A DNA stretch of 48,177 nt from positions 1 through 48,177 of the forward strand of contig CAIWXW010000197.1 in the NCBI GenBank assembly GCA_903916755.1, written 5' to 3'. This document shows positions 41,220-48,177 of the stretch, piece after piece. A program made the translations under genes and the position numbers. Numbering within the stretch: position 1 is the stretch's first letter; each line of letters begins with the position of its first letter. The stretch comes from an uncultured Opitutaceae bacterium (GTDB lineage: Bacteria > Verrucomicrobiota > Verrucomicrobiia > Opitutales > Opitutaceae). Under the pieces are notes generated by a model. The model did no database searches. It saw nothing but the letters and a program-made list of their open reading frames with translations, and was not told the DNA's origin.

Positions 41220-43340
41220 CTACGGCGCGGGGCCGTCCGGCGACAGGCGGGCCAGTTCCGCGCGCGCGAGGGCAGTCTCGGCCGACTCGGGCGCGGCGGC
41301 GGCGCTGGCGGCGAAAAATCCGCGCGCGCCGTCGGCGTCATCGGCGAGGAGATGCGCCATCCCGACATAGTAGGCGGCCTGGCCCCGGTGCGCCCCGGGC
41401 TCCGCGGGCGCCCCTCCGGCGGCCTGGGCGAGAAAGTCGGCCTCGGGCAGCGCGCCCGTCAGGAAGGCGGCCACCGTTTTCAGCCATGGATCACGCCAGC
41501 GCGCCTGCGTGTCCAGGCCGGCGGAGGCGTCGGCCAGGTGCAGCCGGCGCAGGCAGAGGGCGAGCAGCAGCCGTTCGCGGTAGGAGCCGTCGGGCCGCAC
41601 GGCGATCGCCGCCGCATAGTCCATGGAGGCATCCACAAAATCCCCCTGACGCACCTTCACCCCCGCCCGGTTCGCCAGCGCGAACCGGTCCTGGGGATGG
41701 AGCGCCAGACCCCGCGAATAGTCTGCGATCGCCGCCTCGTACTGCCGGTTGTCGGCCTCGGCCCGGGCGCGCTGGTACAGCAGGGCCGGATTGTTTGGGT
41801 TGACGGAGACCGCGGTGTCGTAGTCCCGGATGGCCTCATCATACGCATGGAGCTGCTCACGCAGGTAGGCTCGATTGGCGAGGGCGCCCGCGTCCTTCGG
41901 GTTGAGCGCAATCGCCTGGTCGTAGTCGGCGATCGCGCCGGTGTAGTCGCCCGAGAGGAGCTTGGCATAGGCGCGATTGCCGTAGGCGTCCGCGTTTTTT
42001 GGCCCCAGCGCGATGAGCTGGTCGTCGTCGGCGATCGCGCCTGCGTAGTCCTTGTGTTTCGCCCTCAGGAAGGCCCGTCGCGCGAGGGCGAAGGCGTCCT
42101 TCGGTTCCAGCCGGAGCCACAGGTCGTAGACGGAGATGTCGGCCACCAGGGCATGGCTGATGGGAACGGGCAGGTCGGGGCCGATGAGATTCTGGAGGAC
42201 CACGTGCGCGATGTAGGTCCGCGTGCCGCGCCGGAGGGTCAGGAATGACTGCGACCCGGCCGGACGTTCCCACCAGGCGTGGAGCAGCTGGGTCATGGCC
42301 GGCTCGGTCCGCCAGGTCGTGACATTGAGCGCATCGATCTGGATCAGGACGTCGCCGTCGCGGATGCCCGCCCGGTAGGCCGGTCCGCCCTTGATCACGT
42401 GCGCCAGCAGGGGGTCGCTCGAAAGGTCCACCGGCGCGAACACCGCGCCGAGCCGGTTGTGCTGGTAGGGCGCCGGGGGATTCTTGCGCGGGTTCACGTA
42501 GGCCACGCCCTTGCGCCCGTCGACCACGAGGTCGATCCGCAGGAGGGCGGCGAGGCCCAGCGTGCCCGCATAGATGGAGCGGCCCGCCGTGGATTTTTCC
42601 GCCACATTGGCTTTCCGGACCGGCACCGATGTCAGCGTCAGGCCGCCGATCGAGAGCTTGTCCGCCCAGGCCTCCTCGCTGACCACCAGGCCCGCTCCCG
42701 GCATGTAATACGCGCCGATCGTGACCGGCGCGCGCGGATGGGCGGCGCGCCACCGGTCCCATTCCGCCGGGGGCAGCGACACGCCCCCGGAGTCGCCCGT
42801 GTCGATGGAGAGCGTCTTGGCTCGGTCGCGGCCGGTGAGCGGCGTAAGTTCGAGCGTCGGCAGGTCGGGCTGGACGCGGTACTTGGCCCAGTGCGCGGCC
42901 GCTTTCGGCACCGCCGAGGCAAAGGAGAGGTTCTTTTCCACGCCGCTCAGGACCAGGATGTTGTCCTTGCCGGCGGCCCAGCCCAGCACGCCGTCGAAGT
43001 CCATCGCCAGATCCTTCGGGGCGTCATAGACGCCCAAGCGGGAGTTGACGAACGTATGGCCCATCAGGGTGACCTGCACCGGCTCGGTCACGCTCACGTG
43101 CACCCGGCCGTTGGCGGCGTCCGGAAGGTCCGGCTCCGGCATGACTTCCAGTCCCAACCGGTCCACGGCCGTCCGCCACAGCAGAACGCCCGCTCCCGCT
43201 CCCGTGTCGAAGACGAGGCGCACCGGCGTCCCGTTGACCGCCGCATCCGGCACCTCGATCCGGTCTTCGGCCGCCCGGCCGAGGCCGCCAAAGCCAAAAA
43301 GGCCGGCGAGAACGAGAACCAGCGCGAACGGATAAGGCAT
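41220..43340 (-). CDS. Two-lobed aspartyl protease with PDZ and TPR domains
   Basis: This exported multidomain protein has about 706 residues. The ATG at 43340 opens a signal peptide (MPYPFALVLVLAGLFGFGG). Two retropepsin-type lobes follow: the first has LVFDTGAGAG (DTG at 45-47) and GVLGW; the second has LSIDTGDSGG (DTG at 180-182) and GTLGLAALL. Each lobe thus has an Asp-Thr-Gly and a hydrophobic-Gly element, as in a pepsin-like bilobed active site. A PDZ domain lies at about 295-385 (KGGPAYRAGIRDGDVLIQID). About five TPR units follow at 413-580 (for example AYAKLLSGDYTGAIADYDQAIALNP). It probably binds or cleaves peptides in the periplasm. The upstream 99 bases end with a short T-rich hairpin. 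Confidence 0.82.
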   Translation of the reverse strand: MPYPFALVLVLAGLFGFGGLGRAAEDRIEVPDAAVNGTPVRLVFDTGAGAGVLLWRTAVDRLGLEVMPEPDLPDAANGRVHVSVTEPVQVTLMGHTFVNSRLGVYDAPKDLAMDFDGVLGWAAGKDNILVLSGVEKNLSFASAVPKAAAHWAKYRVQPDLPTLELTPLTGRDRAKTLSIDTGDSGGVSLPPAEWDRWRAAHPRAPVTIGAYYMPGAGLVVSEEAWADKLSIGGLTLTSVPVRKANVAEKSTAGRSIYAGTLGLAALLRIDLVVDGRKGVAYVNPRKNPPAPYQHNRLGAVFAPVDLSSDPLLAHVIKGGPAYRAGIRDGDVLIQIDALNVTTWRTEPAMTQLLHAWWERPAGSQSFLTLRRGTRTYIAHVVLQNLIGPDLPVPISHALVADISVYDLWLRLEPKDAFALARRAFLRAKHKDYAGAIADDDQLIALGPKNADAYGNRAYAKLLSGDYTGAIADYDQAIALNPKDAGALANRAYLREQLHAYDEAIRDYDTAVSVNPNNPALLYQRARAEADNRQYEAAIADYSRGLALHPQDRFALANRAGVKVRQGDFVDASMDYAAAIAVRPDGSYRERLLLALCLRRLHLADASAGLDTQARWRDPWLKTVAAFLTGALPEADFLAQAAGGAPAEPGAHRGQAAYYVGMAHLLADDADGARGFFAASAAAAPESAETALARAELARLSPDGPAP

Positions 43341-43362
43341 AATCAAGATATCCCCGGGATGG

Positions 43363-43381
43363 AAAAAAAGCCAGACCGGCT
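43363..43381 (-). terminator. Weak intrinsic terminator after the dGTPase-like gene
   Basis: On the minus strand AGCC-GGTCT-GGCT is followed by a run of seven Ts (43369-43363). The stem has only four pairs, so termination would be inefficient. It lies 69 bases after the dGTPase-like stop and 23 bases before the protease start. Confidence 0.35.
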
Positions 43382-43449
43382 CATTACCGCGAAGCTCCCG
43401 CCCATCGGGTCCCTCCGAGCCATTCCAGCCGGGAAGACGCCGGACCGGC

Positions 43450-44718
43450 CTAGCTCAGGTCCCGGATCGAGCCGAATTCGGGATCAAACAGGCGCCGGTA
43501 GGTCCGGACGATCATGCCGTCCGTCAGCCCCGCGAGCCAGTCGCAGATCCGCCGGGCCTTGCCCGCGCGGGTCGCTTCCGCGTCGATCAGCCGGCCAACC
43601 TGGGGCGGCAGGACCCGGATGATCCGGCCCTCCGTCTCCACATAGTTGCGCCACGCCGAGTTCCAAAGGTCGAAGAGGATGCGGCGGGCCTTGTGCTCCA
43701 TCTGCTGGAGCTGGGGGCTCTCGAAAATGATGTCATTGGCCATCTTCTTGAAGAAGAGGGCCGTCCCCTCGGCCTCGGGCGCGACGACCAGCTCATACCG
43801 GTAGCGATGCGTCGCCGCGGCCATGAAATGCCGCCGCTCCCGCAGCCGGCAGGCGGTGATGAACTGTCCGACCTTGGAGGAAAAGACGCTTTCCAGCCGG
43901 TCCGAGCGGATGGCGCCCGCCAGCTCATCGAGCAACTGCTGGCGGCCGGCGTCGATCGCCTCACCCGCCGCCCAGTGCTCGATCCGCTCGATGGTCAGGA
44001 AGCCCGCCTTCACGCCGTCGACGATGTCGTTCAGCGAATAGGCCGCGTCGTCCGCCCAGTCCATGATCTGGCACTCGACGCTCTTGCAGGCGTTGAGCCG
44101 GTCGCCGACCTGGAACTCCTCCGGCACCGGCGCGCCGCCAAAGACGAAGGCGCGCACGGGCTCCTGCGGATCGTAGAGAAAGTGATGCGAGGGCGGCGTG
44201 GGAAACTCCCGGAAAAGCTTCTTGTACTTGAGGACGCCGTCGAGGAGGGCGCGGGTCGGCTGCATGCCCCGCACCCCGCTCTCGTTCTGGTACAGGGTCT
44301 CGGTGAGCAGGTGGAGGGTCTGCGCGTTCCCCTCGAACCCGCCCCACGGCAGCATCAGCTCCTGCAGCGTGCGCTCGCCGGAATGGCCGAAGGGCGGATG
44401 GCCGAGATCGTGGGCCAGGCAGACGGCCTCGACCAGGTCGGGATCGATCCGGAAGTCGTCGCGCAGGATTCCACCCTGGACCTGGAGGTATTGGCAGATC
44501 GAGCGGCCGATCTGCGCCACCTCCATCGAATGGGTCAGGCGCGTCCGGTAGAAATCGTATTCGCCCGACAGGAAGACCTGGGTCTTCGCCTGCAGCTTGC
44601 GGAAAGCCTGGGCGTGGATGATCCGGTCGCGGTCGATCTGAAACGCATTGCGGTAGTCCGTCTTGCGCGGGCCGCCATAGGTTTCGCGATCGAAGTCGCG
44701 GTAGAACTCATTCGTCAT
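43450..44718 (-). CDS. Deoxyguanosinetriphosphate triphosphohydrolase-like protein
   Basis: This is an HD-domain dNTPase of 422 residues related to Dgt and SAMHD1. The N-terminal RDFDRETYGGPRKTDYRNAFQIDRDRIIHAQAFRKLQ-type opening is diagnostic. H63 in RTRLTHSMEVAQIGR and H103-D104 in AHDLGHPPFGHSGE are metal ligands. It converts dNTPs to deoxynucleosides plus triphosphate, controlling pool size. I chose the ATG at 44718 (MTNEFYRDFD); the frame extends to 44760 with a non-family Arg-rich stretch. It is divergent from cdd, with 71 bases between, and may share nucleotide-metabolism regulation with it. Confidence 0.92.
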   Translation of the reverse strand: MTNEFYRDFDRETYGGPRKTDYRNAFQIDRDRIIHAQAFRKLQAKTQVFLSGEYDFYRTRLTHSMEVAQIGRSICQYLQVQGGILRDDFRIDPDLVEAVCLAHDLGHPPFGHSGERTLQELMLPWGGFEGNAQTLHLLTETLYQNESGVRGMQPTRALLDGVLKYKKLFREFPTPPSHHFLYDPQEPVRAFVFGGAPVPEEFQVGDRLNACKSVECQIMDWADDAAYSLNDIVDGVKAGFLTIERIEHWAAGEAIDAGRQQLLDELAGAIRSDRLESVFSSKVGQFITACRLRERRHFMAAATHRYRYELVVAPEAEGTALFFKKMANDIIFESPQLQQMEHKARRILFDLWNSAWRNYVETEGRIIRVLPPQVGRLIDAEATRAGKARRICDWLAGLTDGMIVRTYRRLFDPEFGSIRDLS

Positions 44719-44749
44719 CAGGAGCGTAACAGGGTGCCACTCGCGCCTT

Positions 44750-44773
44750 CGCCGTTGCAAATCCTTTGCGGCG
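44750..44773 (+). promoter_or_regulatory. Dyad between the dGTPase-like gene and cdd
   Basis: CGCC (44750-44753) and GGCG (44770-44773) enclose an inner pair GCAAA (44757-44761) and TTTGC (44765-44769), with a three-base bulge and a TCC loop. It is 16 bases before the cdd ATG. It may be an operator or an RNA hairpin. No partner is known. Confidence 0.3.
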
Positions 44774-44789
44774 CGGCTTCCTCTTTTCC

Positions 44790-45314
44790 ATGGCCGGCCG
44801 CATCCCCTCCCCCCTCCTCCGCCGCCTCGAAAAGACGGCCAAGGCCGCGGCCCGCGCCGCCTACGCGCCCTATTCCCACTTTTCGGTCGGCGCCGCCGTC
44901 CTGGCCGGCTCCGGCAAGATCTACGCCGGCTGCAATGTCGAGAACGCCTCGTATGGCCTGTGCAACTGCGCCGAGCGCACCGCGATCTTCACCGCGGTCG
45001 CCGCCGGCGAGCGCGCGGTGCGGGCGGTCGCCGTCTACACCCCGACCGCCCGGGCCACCGCGCCCTGCGGCGCCTGCCGCCAGGTGATCAGCGAATTCGG
45101 GCCGGAAGCCCTGGTGATCAGCGGGTGCGATTCGGCCGACCGGCTGGAGAGCAGCGTCCCGGGCCTCCTGCCCGCGGCCTTCGGGCCGGGCGACCTGGGC
45201 CGCAAGCCGCCGGCGGCTAACGCCCGCCGGCGCAGAAGAAATCCTTCTCCGCCTCGGCCACGCCGCCAAGGGGGATCTCGCGCTCGCTGCGCTCGCAGAG
45301 GTCGCGGAACTTGA
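44790..45314 (+). CDS. cdd: Cytidine deaminase with a 40-residue C-terminal read-through
   Basis: Cdd deaminates cytidine and deoxycytidine. From the ATG at 44790 the protein has 174 residues; family members are normally near 130-140. The catalytic region is complete: NVENASYGLCNCAER gives C60 and E62, and PCGACRQ gives C93 and C96, the zinc ligands. The enzyme seems to end near LLPAAFGPGDLG (about 137). The remaining residues (RKPPAANARRRRRNPS...) are Arg/Pro-rich and encoded antisense to the end of hisS, so the two genes overlap by 98 bases. A TAA at 45218-45220 lies in the +2 frame, so a one-base shift near the end would restore normal length. The ATG at 44766 would add eight residues. Confidence 0.88.
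   Translation: MAGRIPSPLLRRLEKTAKAAARAAYAPYSHFSVGAAVLAGSGKIYAGCNVENASYGLCNCAERTAIFTAVAAGERAVRAVAVYTPTARATAPCGACRQVISEFGPEALVISGCDSADRLESSVPGLLPAAFGPGDLGRKPPAANARRRRRNPSPPRPRRQGGSRARCARRGRGT
45208..45232. terminator. Bidirectional hairpin on the hisS stop codon
   Basis: CGCCGGCGG (45208-45216) and CCGCCGGCG (45224-45232) form a 9-bp GC stem with the loop CTAACGC. The loop contains the hisS stop (CTA on the plus strand). It would serve both convergent genes, but neither side has a T-tract, and it lies inside the extended cdd frame. Confidence 0.5.
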
Positions 45315-46542
45315 CGACGCCCTTCGCGAGCTCGTCGCTGCCGTAAATGAGCGCGAGGCGCGCCCCGGAGTCCGACGCGGCCTTGAACTGCTTGCCGAAC
45401 GCCGGCGCGCGGAGCGGATAGTCGACGCGGTAACCCGCGGCGCGCAGCCGGTGCACGTCGCCCAGGGCGGTCCGCCGCGGCTCCCCTTCGCCCGAGACGA
45501 CGTAGACGTCCGGCGCGCTGATCAGGGCCGGCATCACGCCGCGCTGCTCCAGCAGGATCCCCGTCGTCACATCGCCGATCGCAAAACCGACCGCCGGCAG
45601 GTCCGGTCCGCCGAGCTTCTTGACCAGGTCGTTGTACCGGCCGCCGCCCGCCAGCGCCCGCAGGTCGCCCTTGCGGTCGAAGGCCTCGAAGACAAAACCG
45701 GTGTAGTACGCGAGCCCGCGGACGACACCCAGGTCCACCTGCACGAAATCGCCCAGGCCCATGGCCGCGAGGCCGCCCAGCACCTTCTCCCAGTCGGCCA
45801 GCCGCGCGGCCAATTTCCCGCTGCCGGCCCCGCCCTCGGCCAGATGGGCCCGCAGGGCCGCCAGCGACTTGATTTCCAAGAAGGCGAGCACGGCCGCCTT
45901 GCGCGCCGGCGCGAGTTCGCCGTGCGCCTCGGCGTAGCCCTTGAAGGCGTCGTCGCCCATCTTCTCGAAGCGGTCGACGGCTGAAAGGAGGCTGCGCGAT
46001 TCCGCGTCCGTGCAGCCCAGCGATTCAAGATAGAAGAACCAGAGGTCGCGGTCGCTCAGCCGGACGTAGAAATCCTGCGCGGTCAGGCCAAAGCCGGCGA
46101 GGCACTGCACGAGCAGGGCGATGATCTCGATCTCAGCCTCCGGGCCCGCCTCGCCGAAAATATCCGCGTTGAACTGGTAGAATGAGCGCTGGCGGCCCTT
46201 CTGCGCCCGCTCGTAGCGATAGAATTCCGCGATGCTGAACCACTTGATCGGCCGCTTGAGCGACCCGGCCCGTTCGCCGACCAGGCGGCAGACCGTCGGC
46301 GTCATCTCGGGCCGGAGCGCGACCTCGCGCCCGCCCTTGTCGGTGAAGCTGAAAAGCTGTGTTTCGATCTCGTCGCCCGACTTGGTCTTGTAGAGCTCGA
46401 GCGGCTCGAGCACCGGACCGTCATATTCCTCGAAGCCGAAGGCCCGGGCATTCTGGCGCCAGACGCGGAAGAGGTGGCTCCGGCGGGCGAGGTCTTCGGG
46501 ATAAAAGTCGCGGAAGCCCGGCAGACTCTGAAACGTAGCCAT
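45217..46542 (-). CDS. hisS: Histidyl-tRNA synthetase
   Basis: HisS charges tRNA-His. The protein has 441 residues, class II. The opening MATFQSLPGFRDFYPED is typical. Motif 2 is FRYERAQKGRQRSFYQFNADIFG-like at about 106-130, preceded by ALRPEMTPTVCRLV. The histidine-specific signature RGLAYYTGFVFEAF and motif 3 region GGGRYNDLVKKLGG follow, and an anticodon-binding domain ends the chain. A ribosome site AGG lies about six bases before the ATG. The gene follows the HU/IHF-like gene by 28 bases. Its 3' end overlaps cdd by 98 bases. Confidence 0.96.
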   Translation of the reverse strand: MATFQSLPGFRDFYPEDLARRSHLFRVWRQNARAFGFEEYDGPVLEPLELYKTKSGDEIETQLFSFTDKGGREVALRPEMTPTVCRLVGERAGSLKRPIKWFSIAEFYRYERAQKGRQRSFYQFNADIFGEAGPEAEIEIIALLVQCLAGFGLTAQDFYVRLSDRDLWFFYLESLGCTDAESRSLLSAVDRFEKMGDDAFKGYAEAHGELAPARKAAVLAFLEIKSLAALRAHLAEGGAGSGKLAARLADWEKVLGGLAAMGLGDFVQVDLGVVRGLAYYTGFVFEAFDRKGDLRALAGGGRYNDLVKKLGGPDLPAVGFAIGDVTTGILLEQRGVMPALISAPDVYVVSGEGEPRRTALGDVHRLRAAGYRVDYPLRAPAFGKQFKAASDSGARLALIYGSDELAKGVVKFRDLCERSEREIPLGGVAEAEKDFFCAGGR

Positions 46543-46570
46543 GCGGCCTGAAACGGAACGAACGCTCCGT

Positions 46571-46885
46571 TCAGACGGCGAGCTTCGTGATATCCAGCTT
46601 CTTCAGCTGCTGCTTGAGGATCTTGCCGGACTTGAACTTAACGACCGCGCGCTGGGGAATAATGACTTCGGCCTCCGGTTTGTTCGGGTTGCGTCCGATC
46701 CGCTGTTTGCGGACCTGCACCTCGAGCACGCCGAAGTTGCGCAACTCGACGTTACGACCGTTGGCCAGCGCCCGCTGGACGATGTCGAGGGTCTGTTGCA
46801 CCGTATCGACAATCTGCTTTTGCGGGAATCCCGCCTTCCGGTAGATTTCCAGCACGATCTCGCGTTTGGTCAGGTTGGTTGACAT
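46571..46885 (-). CDS. HU/IHF-family DNA-bending protein
   Basis: This 104-residue protein has the HU/IHF fold. N-terminal helices (LTKREIVLEIYRKAGFPQKQIVDTVQQTLDIV) precede the dimer core RNVELRNFGVLEV, the DNA-intercalating arm GRNPNKP (64-70), and PQRAVVKFKSGKILKQ. The arm carries Asn-Lys-Pro where the PROSITE-type pattern has Pro-x-Thr. The IHF-like choice over HU rests on ELRNFGVLEV and is tentative. AAAGGAG eight bases before the ATG is the strongest Shine-Dalgarno in the window. The AT-rich 88-base upstream region is shared with ubiE. hisS follows on the same strand. Confidence 0.92.
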   Translation of the reverse strand: MSTNLTKREIVLEIYRKAGFPQKQIVDTVQQTLDIVQRALANGRNVELRNFGVLEVQVRKQRIGRNPNKPEAEVIIPQRAVVKFKSGKILKQQLKKLDITKLAV

Positions 46886-46973
46886 AGGAACTCCTTTGGT
46901 TGCTTGGCTATACGGAACAATTTAAATGATTTGTGGCAACTGAATTACGTCAATATTCGCATATCCATCAGCT
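46886..46973. promoter_or_regulatory. AT-rich divergent promoter region (HU/IHF-like and ubiE)
   Basis: This stretch is clearly AT-rich against the surrounding DNA and contains TTTAAAT and CAATATTCGCATAT. For ubiE, TTGTGG (46931-46936) and TATTCG (46954-46959) are spaced by 17 bases. For the minus-strand gene, TTGCCA (46940-46935) is a -35 candidate but no good -10 follows at 17; GTATAG at 20 is the best. Such regions are natural binding sites for the encoded DNA-bending protein, so autoregulation is plausible. Confidence 0.45.
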
Positions 46974-47669
46974 ATGCCCGACTCCACCGCCGTCAACTCC
47001 ATGTTCGGGCGCATCGCCCGCCGGTACGATGTGGCCAATCGTCTCCTAAGTATGGGCCAGGATGAGGGCTGGCGCAGGCGGATGGTGGCCGCGGCCGCCC
47101 GCGCCAATCCGGGGGATATCCTCGATCTGGCGACAGGCAGCGGGGACGTGGCTTTCGCCCTGGCCCGGCGGCTGCCGGCAGCCCGGGTGGTCGGCGCCGA
47201 CTTCTGCGCCCCCATGCTGGCGGAGGCGGAAAGAAAGAAGGAGGCGGCCGGCGGATTCCCCCGCGTGAGCTTTCAGCAGGCGGACGCCCTCGCCCTCCCC
47301 TTCGCCCCGCGGCAATTCGACGCGATCACGATTTCCTTCGGCCTGCGCAACCTGGCCGACCGCCCGCGCGGCCTGGCGGAGATGCGCCGGGTCCTGCGGC
47401 CCGGCGGGAAGCTCTTCGTCCTCGAATTTTCCCAGCCCTATGCCTGGGTCCGCCCCTTCTATCTCCTCTACCTCCGCTTCATCCTCCCCGCGCTCGCCGG
47501 CCAGGTGACGGGTGACCGCGCCGCCTATGTCTATCTGAATGAGAGCATCGAGCAGTTTCCCGGCCGCCCCGCCCTCGCGGCGGAAATTAGGGACGCCGGG
47601 TTCACGGCGGTGCGCGCGAAGGCGCTGCTCTGCGGGATCGTCGCCCTCCACGAGGCGACCGCCCCCTGA
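46974..47669 (+). CDS. ubiE: Menaquinone/ubiquinone C-methyltransferase UbiE/MenG
   Basis: This is a SAM-dependent methyltransferase of 231 residues that methylates the demethylquinone ring. The family start SMFGRIARRYDVANRLLS is followed by motif I ILDLATGSGDVA (49-60), ADALALPFAPRQFDAITISFGLRNLADR and RVLRPGGKLFVLEFS, all diagnostic. The C-terminal AYVYLNESIEQFPGR is conserved. Which quinone is used cannot be told; menaquinone is the commoner choice in this type of organism. It is divergent from the HU/IHF-like gene. Confidence 0.93.
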   Translation: MPDSTAVNSMFGRIARRYDVANRLLSMGQDEGWRRRMVAAAARANPGDILDLATGSGDVAFALARRLPAARVVGADFCAPMLAEAERKKEAAGGFPRVSFQQADALALPFAPRQFDAITISFGLRNLADRPRGLAEMRRVLRPGGKLFVLEFSQPYAWVRPFYLLYLRFILPALAGQVTGDRAAYVYLNESIEQFPGRPALAAEIRDAGFTAVRAKALLCGIVALHEATAP

Positions 47670-47682
47670 GCGCCCGCTCCGC

Positions 47683-48000
47683 TCAGTTGAACGACTTGCC
47701 GCACCCGCAGGTCGACTTCGCGTTCGGGTTGCGGATCTCAAAGCCCTTGCCGTGCAGGCCATCGTCGAAATCGATGCTGACGCCCTGCAGGTGGGCCAGG
47801 CTCGCCGGATCGACCAGCATCGGCACGCCCTCGCTCTCGAATGCGGCGTCACCGTCCTTCGCCTCGTCGAACGACATGCCGTACTGCATGCCGGAGCAGC
47901 CGCCGTTTTCAACCGAGACCCGCAGGCGGCCAGCGCCGGGCCCCTGCGCCTCGCGCATGCTGCGCACCTGCGCGGCGGCACGGGAAGTAAGAGTAACCAT
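47683..48000 (-). CDS. IscA/ErpA-type iron-sulfur carrier
   Basis: This A-type Fe-S cluster carrier has 105 residues, the usual length. Its three conserved cysteines are C35 in GGCSGMQYGMSF and C98 and C100 in STCGCGKSF, which bind and hand over [2Fe-2S] or [4Fe-4S] clusters. VDPASLAHLQGVSIDF is the family's conserved beta region. No isc or suf gene is adjacent, so the partner machinery is elsewhere. It converges with ubiE, 13 bases between stops. Confidence 0.93.
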   Translation of the reverse strand: MVTLTSRAAAQVRSMREAQGPGAGRLRVSVENGGCSGMQYGMSFDEAKDGDAAFESEGVPMLVDPASLAHLQGVSIDFDDGLHGKGFEIRNPNAKSTCGCGKSFN

Positions 48001-48112
48001 TCCGCCAATTTAGGGCCGCCCGCCGGGCTGTCAAATCGAGGCCGCAGCATAAATCGGGCCGAATCCGAATCATTTCTTGCCACTGCGTCTTGCTCCGGCT
48101 TGATTGGGGCCT

Positions 48113-48177
48113 GTGAATCCTGCCTCCGACCCTTCCGCTGCGCCCCACCGGATGAACTTTTTGGTTCTACACGCGCA
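48113..48177 (+). CDS. Possible gene start cut by the right edge
   Basis: GTG at 48113 opens 21 codons (VNPASDPSAAPHRMNFLVLHA) that run off the window; an ATG at 48152 is also in frame. GGGG at 48106-48109 could serve as a weak ribosome site. The hydrophobic NFLVLHA may begin a membrane helix. TTGCCA at 48077-48082 is a possible -35 with only a poor -10. Too little is visible to name a function. Confidence 0.35.
   Translation, partial: MNPASDPSAAPHRMNFLVLHA

Noticed and set aside
1-48177. Mobile elements, CRISPR arrays, tRNA or rRNA genes, prophage
   Set aside because: I found no transposase, integrase, phage gene, spaced repeat array, CCA-ended cloverleaf or rRNA-like sequence. Every gap is short and flanked by housekeeping or envelope genes.

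Overview
The window is high-GC, gene-dense bacterial chromosome with no mobile element, rRNA, tRNA or CRISPR array that I can see. It encodes a Gram-negative envelope (Kdo transferase WaaA, an outer-membrane porin, a tripartite RND pump with an outer-membrane lipoprotein, an OpgC-like acyltransferase). Many starts are GTG or TTG and many lack a clear Shine-Dalgarno. Together with the protein style this fits Verrucomicrobiota, perhaps the Opitutales, but that placement is inference and no marker gene here proves it.

Layout. 1-3904: phosphate-type uptake genes on the minus strand (phosphate-selective porin, then pstS running off the left edge) facing a SulP anion transporter. 3901-6516: a lone SNF2 helicase. 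6654-9766: an ABC importer made of a fused double permease and an ATPase with an extra C-terminal domain. 9815-13950: a tight four-gene lipid operon (GT4 glycosyltransferase, MGDG-synthase-like GT28, diacylglycerol kinase, PlcP-like metallophosphoesterase). 14067-16620: an MFS transporter and waaA. 16728-22368: two overlapping M16 zinc peptidases. 22340-24291: fmdB and murJ (minus). 24359-26037: polyprenyl synthase and an SDR protein. 26042-32222: minus-strand operon serA-plsY-hom-lysC-thrC. 32428-38194: RND pump, adaptor and outer-membrane factor. 38320-43340: OpgC-like protein, HD hydrolase, receiver protein, an unknown protein and a protease-PDZ-TPR protein. 43450-48177: dGTPase-like protein, cytidine deaminase, hisS, an HU/IHF-like protein, ubiE, an IscA-like protein and the first codons of a gene cut by the right edge.

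How the genes may work together. The most interesting block is 9815-13950. All four products can act on diacylglycerol: the PlcP-like enzyme would release it from phospholipids, the two glycosyltransferases would turn it into glycolipids, and the kinase would return it to phosphatidate. With pstS and a phosphate-selective porin about 8 kb away, this looks like a phosphate-sparing membrane remodelling set. The operon begins with two back-to-back hairpins, the second of which buries the GTG start codon. Other points worth checking are an internal translation start in lysC, a two-lobed aspartyl protease fused to PDZ and TPR, an SDR protein lacking its catalytic residues, and a cytidine deaminase that reads through into antisense hisS.

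No gene-free stretch exceeds about 210 bases. The largest (32223-32427) separates serA from the RND gene.
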